This document shows positions 18,201 to 28,573 of a stretch of DNA of 64,000 nucleotides, one piece after another (position 1 is the first letter of the stretch; the number at the start of each line of letters is the position of its first letter). The position numbers and the translations under genes are program-made. Under the pieces are notes generated by a model. That model worked only from the letters and a program-made list of their open reading frames with translations. It was not told the DNA's origin and did no database searches. Source of the DNA: Isochrysis galbana (taxonomy: Eukaryota > Haptophyta > Isochrysidales > Isochrysidaceae); NCBI GenBank assembly GCA_018136815.1, contig CM030931.1:2087398-2151397 (forward strand), in the 5' to 3' direction.

Positions 18201-20345
18201 ATGAGGAAGCGGGGCACTGCCAGGACTGTCCCCCAGCCCTGGACCGCCAGCGAGCTCCAGCTTATCCTCCGCTCCCTCCGTTCAGATACCTTCATGAAGT
18301 CGCACGCTCCCTCGACGCCTGCAGGCTGCTTCCCAGAGATCACTGTGAGAGAGGCGTGCATGCGCGACTCCGAAGCTCATCATCTGTGCACTGCGCTCGC
18401 GCAGCAGGTTCTGGATGAGCATGGAGTGGTCAATGAGTACAACCTGCGCCCCTTTGCCTCTGTCGCTGCCAAACTTGTCGAGATGTTTTCTTTCGCCTTA
18501 AAAAGCCGGATACTGTTGGACAAATTTGACCTTTTCAAGTTCATGAGCTCGGTCACGGAAGGCAGTGGAGGCTCAGGGAGGGCGAGTGGATCCATCTCAT
18601 CGACAGCGGAGCGGCCGGCAACCAACAGCAAGAAGCAAGAAGGGTGCTCTGGGGAAGAGTCCTCAGCCTCTGTGCAAGGCCCTTGCTGGTCTGCGACTGA
18701 GTTGCAACAAATGCTGGATTGCATCCGCTCCGACTCCTTCATTAGGAGGTACGCATCCCCTTCGATGTCAATTGGGGGTTTCCCTGACCTAAGCGTGCGA
18801 GAGGCTAGTGTTAGTGGATCCGAAGCCAACGAGCTCTGCACTGCGCTCGCCAAGAAGATACACCACGCAAATGACAAAGGGCATGAGGGAGTGGTGCGCA
18901 CTCCTGCTTCGGTTGCAGCTAAGTTGATGGAGATGCGCTCACATGCGCTTCGCTGGAACCGGCGAGCCATCTTCAATACATTCGACTTCGAAGCGTATTT
19001 TTGCTGGTCGTCTTCGGGAAAAGACCCTGACGACAACATTGCTCAAAGAGTCATGCCGATGGGGCAGTCTGGGGATGCTACCAAGAAGCCGCACTCCTCA
19101 CCGGATGCGGCCCCTGCGGACGAGCTCATATCTGCTCAGAGCGTACCAGCCGCGCGGAAGACCTCCTGCGTTGAAAGGAAAGCGAAAGCTCTGGACGTGA
19201 CGGATACGGTGGGAAGGAAATCCTACGCCACGGGCTTGGACTTTGACGACCATGAACTTGCGACGAGGCCTTCAACGAAGGAGAGGACAGCTGTGGATCT
19301 CAACGAGACAAAACCAGGCATCGAGGATCTCCGCGAAAGAGATGCCGGGCTTAGACAGAGAGGCATTCACTCTTCCAGTTCGGAAGGCGTGCAAACCAGC
19401 ATCCTTCCATCGCCTTCAGAGACCGATGCCGGCTTTAGCACCGCCGGGCTGACAGATACTGTAAATGAGTGCTCGGACGCATACGCTATCCCAGTACGAG
19501 AAGGCCGCAGCCTTCGGTTTCAGACCCGGATAATCAATCCGTATCTTGTGTGCCAACTTTGCAAAGGATACTACAATCAAGCCTCAACGATCATCGAGTG
19601 CTTGCATTCATTCTGCCAAGCTTGTATTCTGCGGCACGTGCGCGACTCAGCTAATTGTCCAGAGTGTCGATGTAGTCTGGGGCCCAATCCCGAAGACTTC
19701 ATCAAAACGGACAGAACACTGCAGGCTATCGTTAACAAAGTTTTCCCCCATTTGGATCTGTCCGCTAACGGCAGATCAGCAGCCACCTCGGCCAACTCCA
19801 CGCAGACCGCGAAGAGGAAAGCTAGCTCGCCAAGCTCATCCTATGACTCAGAAACCGAGCTGTCGTCCGAGGATAGTGCCTTTCCGGAACCGCAGCAAAA
19901 GATGGCACGCGTTTCCAAGATGGCGCCTGATGCCGAGAATAGAAATGGCACAGCCACAGCCGATGCGAATGACAGTGAGCCCAATGACGATGGCGGTGGT
20001 CTGGCCGTCGCAGCATCCCACGAGATCTCGTTTTCACTTCGAAGCCGTACGGGAGAAACCCGACAGCTTGAAAAGCCCTTCATGCGCTCTTCCACCCGCC
20101 TGAGCATTGCTGTCCTCCGGAAGTATCTCTTCAAGAAGGTTTACATGCACGATGGGACACCAGCGTTGGAAGCTGGCAGCTCGTCGGGCAGCGGCGGTGA
20201 GCCTGAGATCGAGATCTACTGCCGAGACAACAAGCTATCCCCAGACCTTTCTTTGGATGAGATCAATCGCGAGTATTGGCAGGTGCCCGATGATTTGGTC
20301 CTTACCTACCAGGTAGTCTTCTCGGATAAAGAGCCTGAGGTTTAA
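18201..20345 (+). CDS. Polycomb group RING finger (PCGF/BMI1-like) protein with duplicated N-terminal module
   Basis: One exon. The ATG at 18201 gives 714 residues; the frame stays open upstream only through poly-C sequence. Two tandem modules of about 100 residues (about 14-114 and 163-266) share W-x-A-x-E-L-Q, R-S-D-x-F, G-G-F-P-x-x-x-V-R-E-A, L-C-T-A-L-A, S-V-A-A-K-L-x-E-M and F-D-F. The tryptophan start and S-V-A-A-K-L helix suggest a Myb/SANT-like fold, unconfirmed. Residues about 444-500 are a C3HC4 RING (N-P-Y-L-V-C-x-x-C, E-C-L-H-S-F-C-x-x-C, C-P-E-C) with T-L-Q-A-I-V-N-K-V-F-P after it, typical of PCGF proteins. The C-terminus (about 635-714) fits RAWUL: L-R-K-Y-L, D-E-I, W-x-x-P-D-D-L-V-L-T-Y-Q-V-V-F. 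PCGF proteins pair with RING1 in PRC1 to ubiquitylate histone H2A; that role here is inferred from the family. Confidence 0.88.
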   Translation: MRKRGTARTVPQPWTASELQLILRSLRSDTFMKSHAPSTPAGCFPEITVREACMRDSEAHHLCTALAQQVLDEHGVVNEYNLRPFASVAAKLVEMFSFALKSRILLDKFDLFKFMSSVTEGSGGSGRASGSISSTAERPATNSKKQEGCSGEESSASVQGPCWSATELQQMLDCIRSDSFIRRYASPSMSIGGFPDLSVREASVSGSEANELCTALAKKIHHANDKGHEGVVRTPASVAAKLMEMRSHALRWNRRAIFNTFDFEAYFCWSSSGKDPDDNIAQRVMPMGQSGDATKKPHSSPDAAPADELISAQSVPAARKTSCVERKAKALDVTDTVGRKSYATGLDFDDHELATRPSTKERTAVDLNETKPGIEDLRERDAGLRQRGIHSSSSEGVQTSILPSPSETDAGFSTAGLTDTVNECSDAYAIPVREGRSLRFQTRIINPYLVCQLCKGYYNQASTIIECLHSFCQACILRHVRDSANCPECRCSLGPNPEDFIKTDRTLQAIVNKVFPHLDLSANGRSAATSANSTQTAKRKASSPSSSYDSETELSSEDSAFPEPQQKMARVSKMAPDAENRNGTATADANDSEPNDDGGGLAVAASHEISFSLRSRTGETRQLEKPFMRSSTRLSIAVLRKYLFKKVYMHDGTPALEAGSSSGSGGEPEIEIYCRDNKLSPDLSLDEINREYWQVPDDLVLTYQVVFSDKEPEV

Positions 20346-21879
20346 AGCAAGAAATAGTAAAGAACATGGTGTACTAGCACGGTAAAGCATCGTACGTCTC
20401 ATTCGCTTTCGTGGAACGCTGGGTTTACAAGAGACCTAGTGACCAAGCTCTGTGTGGCACCCTCACGAGAGATGGCGCCTTGTGTGAATGTATTGTCGAC
20501 GCGCCGCTTGCATGTCGGCCACTTGATCGCAACACCTGCATCATATCTGTTGCAAACAGAACCTCGGTGTTGGCAGTGGTAGTGGTGTGGATGGAGCTGT
20601 GGATCTTTACCAGCCATTGTATGAACATGGGGGGTGGGGAGAGGCTGGGAGGCGTCGGGCGCGGGCCGTGGGTATGGACAGGAGGCGGGGTGGGACCAAG
20701 CGGGGCGCCCAGGGGCCCAACACATCGAGGGATGTAGCACGCAGAGGGATCACAGGGTTGGGGGTCACAGGCGTCGGACATCGGGACAGAAGACGGGGAG
20801 GCGGGAGAAGATAACGACGGGGAGAGGAATGCGGGAACACGCAAGGAAATAAACGGGACGGGGTATGTACAAGAAACAAGGAGGGGCAACTCGGGGTTAG
20901 CACAGAGAAACAGCAGGGATCCCCCCCGCGGGCGCAGAGCGGCGGCGCACCCTTGGAGGATACCGATACCGAAAGGGGGGGAAGGGGGCCACTGGCCACT
21001 GGGGTGGGTCTTCGGCCGGACGAATCTTCGGAGCACCCCGGCGGGCGGGAGGAAGGAACACACAGAGCCTCTCGAGCGTGGGGACGGACTCCCCCTACCC
21101 GCAACACGCCCTCCGGCGCCCCCTGCCCCTGGACGCTCCTAGAGGCCAGCTTAGGGGCAGAGGACAGAGGACGAGGCTGGAGCTGGGGCCATGGCCTCCC
21201 CTGCCTCTCCCTCGCTGGCGCTCCTGAGCCTCTGGGCCCCCCACGCGGCATTTGTCTACCTCTACCTGTCGAATAGGGGGGGAGGAGGGGTTGGAGCAAT
21301 GGGCTGGCCCTTGTGGGCCAAGGAGCAAGGAGTGAGAGACAGGCAAGCCTGTGGCGAGGGGAATGGGTCAGGAGGGCAGTCTCCTCCCTCCTGGCATGCC
21401 ACAAGGCATGTCACGAGGATAGGTGGTTCGTGGTTCCTTCCCCACGTCAGGGGAGGAGTGGAGAGAAGGGCGGGCTCGTGCCCCCCCATGGATGGGTGAA
21501 CCAAGTATGAACTTAGTTGGGCGGCGGCCAATTGGAAGTGAGAGACCAGGAGAAAAAAACCTTATTTCAATATTCACGCCTCGTCCGCGGCTCTAGGACT
21601 CTACCGTTCTACCGTATAGCCACTAGCCACGCCTTATCACCCTTAACTCTTCCCCCCCTCTACCTCTACCTGCCTTTCGGCTATTCCCCTTGTGCGCTAC
21701 ATGCTACATAGGGGCTAGGGTTGTGGGGGCGTCAGCGTCAGGGTTGGGCGGGGTCCTCCAGCCCCTAGCGGTCCGCGGTTCTCTCCGCTACCTCCTGTGC
21801 CACTACCACTAGCCAGCAGCCAGCTAGGCACTAGCTAGGTGACCGGATTATCTCGTGACTTCCGGTAAGGGGTCGTCGT
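20346..21879. other. Intergenic, G-rich, no supported gene
   Basis: The plus strand is purine- and G-rich through about 21500, producing long Pro/Ser-rich minus frames (for example 20607-21404) with no domain or splice logic. A segment near 21440-21530, ending AAGTATGAACTTAGTTG, resembles the end of family A copy 4 at 34110-34275. Confidence 0.45.
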
Positions 21880-22087
21880 GGGGCTGGAGCCAATCGCGTG
21901 CGAAGGAGTGCAGCGCGCGATGCGCCCCCACTTGGAGTCTGGGTTGTTCTGATGAATGCTCAGCCACTGCCAAAAGGCAGGGGCTGAAGTTGGTTGTGCA
22001 GGCCCACCCAGGACCCAAGGGCCAAGGGGGTGTCTGCGATGGAGTGAGGTGGGCGCGAGGCCCCACTTAGCTTTATAAAAGTAGGTT
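21880..22087 (-). repeat. Dispersed repeat family A, copy 3 (diverged)
   Basis: Read on minus it has AACCTACTTTTATAAAG, CTCACTCCATCGCAGACA, a GGTGGGCCTGCACAACCA block and TTCAGCCCCTGCC, matching copy 1 in order. It is clearly more diverged than copies 1 and 2. Confidence 0.7.
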
Positions 22088-22147
22088 ATTTATACAACAC
22101 ACGTAGTGCTTCGCACTTGTGTTAGACTAGGACAATGAATAACTCTC

Positions 22148-23305
22148 TCAGCCCAGCCCACTCTTCTCAACACTTATTGCTGATGCTTCCGCTGTACTCT
22201 TGCCGGGTCTAGTGTTCGCCGGAAGTGGCAAGTTATTTGAGGGACGCAGACCAGCAAGCCATACATTCTGCACGAAACTGGCCCGCCCACCGGAAACTTC
22301 GAAAGGCGCATCCACCCGCTTGCAATTTGGCTCATTATTTTTCTGCATTTGCCTCAGATAACTGGAAATGGTCACTGTTTCATGGAGTGCTTGAAGGGTA
22401 CTTGGACTAACACGCAGGACTCGGTGAGGTGAAGAAGCCAGGCTTTGGGACACCTGCACTGGTGTTGAGGCATCGCGCTCCGAGTGCCGCTTGGCAAGGC
22501 GCTGGAATGGCAAAGCTGACGGAGCACTGCCTGTGCGTGCGCTTCTTGCGAGCCCGTGACTCGGCTTAGGAGGAGTCTGCACAGCGACGGAGGCAACGTT
22601 GGTAGTAAGGCTGCGCGGTGACAGTTGTCTTGATTGCCGAGGCGGGGTGTGAGGGGTTTGTGGTTTCTTAGTCGCAGCTGAAGCTGAAGCGAGCTGCTTT
22701 TCACAGCCGATAGGGCTCTCAGGAGCATGACTGCCCAATGACGGCTGCGTCTCGTTGACTGATTCCGGCGACTCAGTCACAGCTCTCTCGAGAGACTGAG
22801 GCGCATTTCCTAAATAGTCTTCGTCTAAACTTGGATCTCGGACACCGACAGTCTTCCCTTCACCATTCAGGAGCGTTGGATCATGAGCATACGACGGCGT
22901 CTTCCGCTTCACCCGAAGATGCTCGGGGAAAAGTGTAGGATATATTGCTGCCAAGGCTGCAATGGCCTTCCGCTTTTCTTTTGGACTGAGGTGTGAGAAT
23001 TCGTCAAGCCAACGTTGAACCCGAGGCGACGCCACGGGTTGGCTCGAGGTCAAGCATGAAGGCACAGAGCACGTCCTCGCCATTCGTATGCGTGCACTGG
23101 ACGGCGGAGCCTTGCGCATCCTCCCCTGCGCCGCGCGCTCTCTCCGACCAGGCGTGGGTGTCCTCACTGCGCTGCTGGCTGCGCAAATGCTAGCGACTGT
23201 CTGGGGGGGGTCAGGAGCGCCCAGCGAGTCCACGTCAAGCGGCTCCTGCAAAATCAACTCACACTCCCCATCAACGCTCCCCTCACGACGTTCGGTCTCA
23301 CCCAT
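22148..23305 (-). CDS. Hypothetical Ser/Pro-rich protein
   Basis: An uninterrupted frame of 385 residues from ATG 23305; a GTG further upstream is in frame but less likely. Most is low-complexity Ser, Pro, Thr and Ala, predicted disordered. One compact helical segment stands out at about residues 95-135: V-Q-R-W-L-D-E-F, L-S-P-K-E-K-R-K-A-I-A-A-L, Y-P-T-L-F-P-E. A second, near the C-terminus, reads I-S-S-Y-L-R-Q-M. No family was recognised. It may lack upstream exons, since the DNA to 23640 is GC-rich without another clear start. Coding status is supported mainly by length and by a composition unlike the surrounding repeats. Confidence 0.55.
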   Translation of the reverse strand: MGETERREGSVDGECELILQEPLDVDSLGAPDPPQTVASICAASSAVRTPTPGRRERAAQGRMRKAPPSSARIRMARTCSVPSCLTSSQPVASPRVQRWLDEFSHLSPKEKRKAIAALAAIYPTLFPEHLRVKRKTPSYAHDPTLLNGEGKTVGVRDPSLDEDYLGNAPQSLERAVTESPESVNETQPSLGSHAPESPIGCEKQLASASAATKKPQTPHTPPRQSRQLSPRSLTTNVASVAVQTPPKPSHGLARSARTGSAPSALPFQRLAKRHSERDASTPVQVSQSLASSPHRVLRVSPSTLQALHETVTISSYLRQMQKNNEPNCKRVDAPFEVSGGRASFVQNVWLAGLRPSNNLPLPANTRPGKSTAEASAISVEKSGLG

Positions 23306-23639
23306 CGCTCGGGGCACCCGTAAGGAGGTTCGAGAGGGCCGCTCCGCCGACCTCGACGTGTGCCCCAAGCTGCCGCCCAATGCCCCTTTCACCTTGCAGC
23401 CTCGCCGACTGCACCCCTGCGCGCAGGCGCCTTTCTATGTTTGCCAGGTGCTGAGCCCGCCGTACTTCACGTCAGTGCCGATACTTTCTGTCCCCGTCGC
23501 TTGGTCGCACGCCGGCCAGGTAGGTAGTTGCCCACGGCTCAGTTGAGCGGGTGCGGCGCGCGGGTGCGAGAGCGTCGCAACCCCCACACAAGAGGGGGGG
23601 GGGGGGGGGAACTAGGCAGGTGGTAAGTGGTTAGTGTTT

Positions 23640-24130
23640 AAGCTGGTAGGTGCAACTATCGGCGAGGCTTTTACGGCCGCTCCCTTGGCGGCGGCCGCGC
23701 TCGCACTCTGCCGCAAGCCTGGGGCTGTTGCTCCAGAATGCACAGGGAAACGTTGGTGAGGCCACGGCTGCGGGCAGAGCTCGACGTGTTGCACAACTTT
23801 GATATAGGGTGCGGCAGCGGCGCCTGAGCTATTCCGCCGGGGGAGCGCCTCCCTCTCATCCTCTCCGCTACACCAGCGTCGCAGCGTGGAGCGAGCGCAA
23901 GGCCGGTCTGGAGGGCATGTGCGCGGGCTCCCAGGCGCAGAGACCGGGCAGGTCGACCCCGCCGGTATGAGTGTCAACTCTAGTGCCGCTGGGCGCGCAC
24001 TCGCGGCCGCAGGTGCCGCGCTCCGGCGGCCATTCTGGCGTGCTCTCAAGCTGGCGTTGAACGTCTGCATGCGAGGCGGCAGAGTTCGAGGTGGTGGTAA
24101 GCACGGGCGGAGCTCCCCGGTTGTGAGGCG
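23640..24130 (-). repeat. Duplicated segment F, copy 1
   Basis: On minus this aligns in order with 52150-52590 on plus: GGTCGACCTGCC, GCCCGCGCA, a GCGGAGAG-GAGAG block, CAGGCGCCGC, CCGCACCCT, AAAGT(T/C)GTGCA and CGAGCTCTGC. Both carry overlapping open frames (23868-24380 and 23612-24133 here), but the better-aligned frame shifts between copies. A decayed gene family or a non-coding repeat are both possible. Confidence 0.55.
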
Positions 24131-25283
24131 CATCCAGGTTGATGCAGGGTGACTTGGGGCTCAATCCACGGGCGTGGTTTGCTCTGCAGAGCCTGCTAGA
24201 AGCCGCTCTTCGTGTCGGAATTAAAATCGTTGGATGTCTTTCAAGGGGTCCGTAAGGAGTGTCCGTGCTGTACGTGTTGGTGTGCGCGGTCAGGTCGGTT
24301 TCAGGAGCTCTCAGTGGGCTCATTTCGAAGATCAAACTGAGTAGTTTCGCCCCATTTTTTTTTCGAATTTTCCCGTACATGCGCGAGTGATCAACGTGAG
24401 GACGTTAAAAAAAACCTACAGCGGGAATACTAATACTAAGGTTGTAATAAAAGAGGGCAGTTTGTGATGGGAAATTCTTGAAAAATGAGAGTCGTGTTCT
24501 CCCAGGACCCCTTTCAAAGACTGCGAAAGGAATTGGGCTGAAAGATTCATGTACACTTGTACGGTGAGGATACGTATGGATCACTCTTACGCGCTGCGGA
24601 AGCGCATAACGCATAACGCGACCCCACACAACCACGCAAGACCTTCGACTGTGTCGCGGCTAGTCGCGGCGGCTCATGCTCCCAGAAGTGCGCGCAAGCA
24701 CTGCAAAGGCATGCGCGCGCGCACACCACACCAATATCACACACTCAATCCGCCTGCAACACACACTACTATGCGCCAGGCTCCGCCCTCCGCCCTCCGC
24801 CCCACACACACCCCATATAGCAAATATATTTGATTTTTAACAAATTTTTATGGGTCGCGGCGCGGCAAACAAAGGAACGGGACTAGCGCTCACTCAAGAC
24901 AGGACTCCCTGCCGCGGTAAGCGCAAGCACCCTTCCCCCCTTATGCTTATGCCACCCAGCTCTTCACTATTCACTAGCTTTCTATCTACGCTAGACGCTA
25001 GCCGGAGCGCCCCTCCCTCCATCTACATTCACACAGCCCCCCACGCCAGGATCCTGTTTTCGGTTCGAAAGTTCTGTCCTCTGTCCTTTACCTTTACCTT
25101 AAAATAAGGACCGTGCCCTTAAAAATCCATGGAGTCTAAGGACTCTGGGACCCCCCTCCACAATGGCCCCCCCCCGCGGCCTCTAGCGCCGAGGAGCTGT
25201 CGTATGTGCGTTTAGGGTGCGCGCTCCCAACGCTTCTTCGAGCGCCTCGTCTCTGGTTGTTGTGCGCTCTTGATAGAGCCATG
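24131..25283. other. Intergenic, no supported gene
   Basis: Mixed composition with A-runs near 24409 and a purine/pyrimidine alternation near 24550-24780. ORFs are under 100 residues and lack domains. A C-run occurs near 25168. Confidence 0.4.
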
Positions 25284-25482
25284 TGTAGTACTCCTACATG
25301 TGAAACACAGGAACAATGTTTTTTTTCGGAGGCCCAAAAGTTTTATTTTGGGCGGCCGCCCCCCCCCCCCCCCGCACATCAGTTTTTCTCTGTTTTTTCT
25401 CGACGGCAAATAACATACTACATACTGTTTTTGCTGTTTTATTTCTAAGTTTGACTGTGTTTCACATGTAGGGTAGTACTTC
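25284..25482. mobile_element. MITE-like element with inverted ends
   Basis: The left end AGTACTCCTACATGTGAAAC followed by ACAG is mirrored by CTGTGTTTCACATGTAGGG and TAGTACT on the right, an imperfect inverted repeat of about 25 bp. The 150-bp interior has a T-run, a 15-C run and no ORF. A non-autonomous DNA transposon is the simplest reading; no target duplication was assigned. Confidence 0.65.
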
Positions 25483-25817
25483 CTTAGTTCTTTTCGTATA
25501 TCGTCGTCAGCTATTCCCGTCTGACGTGAGTCCGTGAGTCGTCTCCTCCTACCTCTGGTATCGCGCTGTGTGACGTTCGGCGAGGTGTGGATCTGCTGAG
25601 ACATTCTTCTGTCAACCCCCCCCCCCCCCCCCCCGATGCTTCTAGAGACGAAAGAAGAGAGAAGAGGAGGGCGCCATCCTTTTTCCCGCCCTTGTACTCA
25701 GAGGAAGTGGAGAGAGAGTGCACGCGGGCTGCGAAGCGAGAAGCCGCGGACCGTCCGGTAAGAAGGGAAAGGCTTGCTAAACGGTGGTGCGAGGGAGCAA
25801 CGGGTCCAGGCAGGGAA

Positions 25818-27357
25818 ATGGGTAGGCGGAATGTGCCAAAATTGAACCTTCGTCAACGCCTCTCCGTGTCGCAGATCGTACGTCTCGTCGCAGTGGAAGC
25901 GAGTAGAGCGCACTCGGTGTGCACCGAACGACACAGCCCGGCAGCTGCATGTCATTCCGGAGTGCCTGCCGCTTGCTCGGTTCCAGGTGCGCTTGGTTGT
26001 GCTAGGATAGCGGCAGGACTCTTGGCCTGTGATGTATCGCCCACACACCTGTGTATGCCTCACGCTTAATACCGAGACCCTTCTGTTCTATCACGTTGCA
26101 GCAAGTATGATCTGCCTCCATCGCCATCGCCGCATGTTCAGAGCTTCATGGGAAGGATGGAGTCGTATCCTCGAAGTGATGGGATGGAATCAACGTCACA
26201 GCGCTCAGCCAGCAGCTACTCGCCACATAGCAGTCAAGATGGAGGACTTCTAGGACGCTTCCCGAAGCCAGCTGCGCCATTCCGCACTCCGTCTGCCACA
26301 CCATCGCTTGATCCTGGCCTCATAAACTCACTTCTGCGGCAGCAGGCTGAGCGGGATCAGACGATACTGCGGTTGTCGGATCGCGTCCAAACACTCGAAG
26401 GCGACATTGCAATTCTGAAAGACGCCAACACGGAGCTCATCAGTGGGCAAAAAAGACGTAAGGCACTCACTTTGCACGTGTCCAACGTGCGTCCACCAAT
26501 CGAGTGTGCGTGTCTGGCCCCATGCAGTTCACAATGAGATGCATGAGCTCAAGGAGATGCACCGCTTGTCATCAGAGCAACAGAACTCAGTGAGCAGGCG
26601 ACTCGAACGAAGTCAAGAGGAGATTCTATCCTACTTCCAACAACACAAAACGATGACATCTTCCAATACTCTTGGTTTTCACCAAAACACGCTGGAACCT
26701 GCTATCAGGGTGCTCTCCCCCTTTCATCGACGTCGAGGGACGGCTTGCCGCTGCAATCAATCACCTCGTTCGAATCAATGCACGCCAGGCAATGTTCATG
26801 AAGACCGAGGCTCGACTTCCGAGGATACGGCCAATGATCCTCTATTCCATGAAACGCCGAAACGAGCTCCTCAACTTAGTGCGAACAGAGCGGACAGCGT
26901 GAGCACTCTCAAGTGCGCGCCCTGCGACGTCTCCACAGGCCGAACTGTGCGTTCTGCTTCACCAGCACCGAGCTGTACTCCGAGTCGAACGTGCAGCCGC
27001 CCGGAGGTGACCTACATTCGACGTGCTGCAATCAAGCTCGACCTTTTCGACGACGATGAAGAGCACGTGGGAGGAACCCCGTCCCTTGCACAACGTTTGG
27101 AACAAGCATCAGGGTCCGGCACCACTGCCCAAGCACCTGATATTCCGACCCCACAAGTCGCGGATCGCATGACGATCCCGCTCGGCGCTGTACAACCCAA
27201 CTTCATCCTTGGTGCATCAAGCTTGTCGCATTCGGGTTCGAAGCGACGTTGTGCCCCGATGAGTTGGCAAAGCCATCAATTCGCCAGAGGCCAGCAGGCT
27301 CGGCAACAGGCTCTCGTCGCCCTTCGGGGCGGGGGCGTATACATGGGAGATGACTGA
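25818..27357 (+). CDS. Hypothetical coiled-coil protein, three exons
   Basis: Exons 25818-25877, 26106-26457 and 26528-27357 give 413 residues. Introns are 25878-26105 (GTACGT...AAG, phase 0) and 26458-26527 (GTAAGG...GCAG, phase 1). The first join uses the AG at 26105, because the AG four bases earlier would shift the frame. The only ATG in the first exon's frame is 25818. A Ser/Pro-rich head leads to a coiled coil that runs across the second splice (about residues 85-180: L-L-R-Q-Q-A-E-R-D-Q-T-I-L-R-L, then L-E-G-D-I-A-I-L-K, E-M-H-E-L-K-E-M, R-R-L-E-R-S-Q-E-E-I). That continuity supports the model. The C-terminal half is Ser/Thr/Pro-rich with an acidic D-L-F-D-D-D-E-E patch near 320. No family recognised; a structural or scaffolding role is a guess. 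Confidence 0.65.
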
Positions 27358-28079
27358 ATGCGTCCCTTACCATCGCGTTCCCTCCCTCACCCATAACATC
27401 TCAAGAAATGAAGGCTAGGCGAACAAGCGAGCAGCAAGGACTTGGGAGTAGGGAGTTAGGATCAAAAGTTGTGGCTCGTGAACAAATGTGTATACGTAGC
27501 AGCAACATGGGTACAAAGAGGGATCAAACGTGCAGCGAGAGAGCTTATCAGGATTTAAAAAAACATCTGAAGAGTCTGGGCTACTCGCCTACTAGGTCTA
27601 GGTTACCCCGTCTCTGCTACGCCGCCGCCCTTACATCCCCTCCCTCCACCTCCTCCCTTTCACCCTTCGTCCTTCGTTCCTTTTCTTCGGTTTCCGGGGT
27701 CCGGCTCCGGTGCGCTACCGAGAGCCTAGTTCAGAGTGCGGGTTTGGGCTATCATTAAAAATACATCTGTTTTGACCTTTCTTAGAGGAGGTATTTAGGC
27801 CCATTATCACAGTCATATAGGCTTGATATGACCGCTGGTCGCTCACATGACATCGCACGGGCCATGCTACGCATAAACATCACAAGTCACAATATGTATA
27901 TATTAAGGTGGTTCTTAAGGTTTTCTAACTCTGACGCGAGACGGCGGGTGGCGGGCGCGCTGGCTGCCCACCTGCCCGCCTCTACAGGCCCTCGCTCCAT
28001 GTATGGGGCATTGGAGTTCGGTGATCCGTAGGGGATGGAGGCCCAGGGAGTGGATGGATGTGATGGCGCGCAGGAGGGG
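27358..28079. other. Intergenic
   Basis: No gene recognised. It includes an AT-richer stretch near 27750-27930 and otherwise unremarkable sequence. Confidence 0.4.
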
Positions 28080-28157
28080 GAATAAGGGAAGCGGGCGTGG
28101 CTGCATAGATGCTGTGCAGGGTCGCGCGCGAGGCGAGATTATTAAGAAGTTTTTTTT
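28080..28157 (+). repeat. Dispersed repeat family B, copy 3 (3' part)
   Basis: Matches the last third of copies 1 and 2: AGCGGGCGTGGCTGCATAG, GTCGCGCGCGAGGCGAGA and ATTAAGAAG plus T-run. The 5' portion is missing or diverged. Confidence 0.7.
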
Positions 28158-28266
28158 AGATACCATACGGCTAGTAGGAGTAGGCGTGTGGCTCAGAATC
28201 TTCAGATATTTTTTTTGCATGCCAAGTGGCAGCGCGGGGGTGAATGGTTCTCGCGTCTAGGCCTGC

Positions 28267-28400
28267 GTCAGTGGCAGAAACAGCACGCATTCCGAGCGTG
28301 CGGGCAAATTCGCTATGGGTCGTCGTGATGGTACCAGGCCCTAGTGGCTGGTGGCAGGCTAGCGTGGTACTAGCGCGGCCTCAGATGGTTTATTAGATTC
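28267..28400 (+). repeat. Dispersed repeat family D, copy 3
   Basis: Aligned with copies at 7175 and 15485 through GTCGTGATGGTACCAGGC, CTAGTGG, GTGGTACTA and TCAGATGGTTTATTAG. More diverged than the other two. Confidence 0.65.
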
Positions 28401-28573
28401 TATACCCATTTTTTCCACAAATAACGGGGAGAGGTGTGGCGTCCTTGCGAAGGAGTCCCTCTCCCTTGACTCAAAGACTCCAAAATCGTCTTCGCGCGCT
28501 AAGCCATGCTACTCAATAACGAGGCGCCCCGTCGCACTTTCATCATAAAGAGCTCGCACTTGTGGGGAAGCGT

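Noticed and set aside
20607-21404. A 265-residue Pro-rich minus frame
   Set aside because: Arises from G-rich plus-strand DNA; overlapping frames of equal quality in other phases and no recognisable motif.
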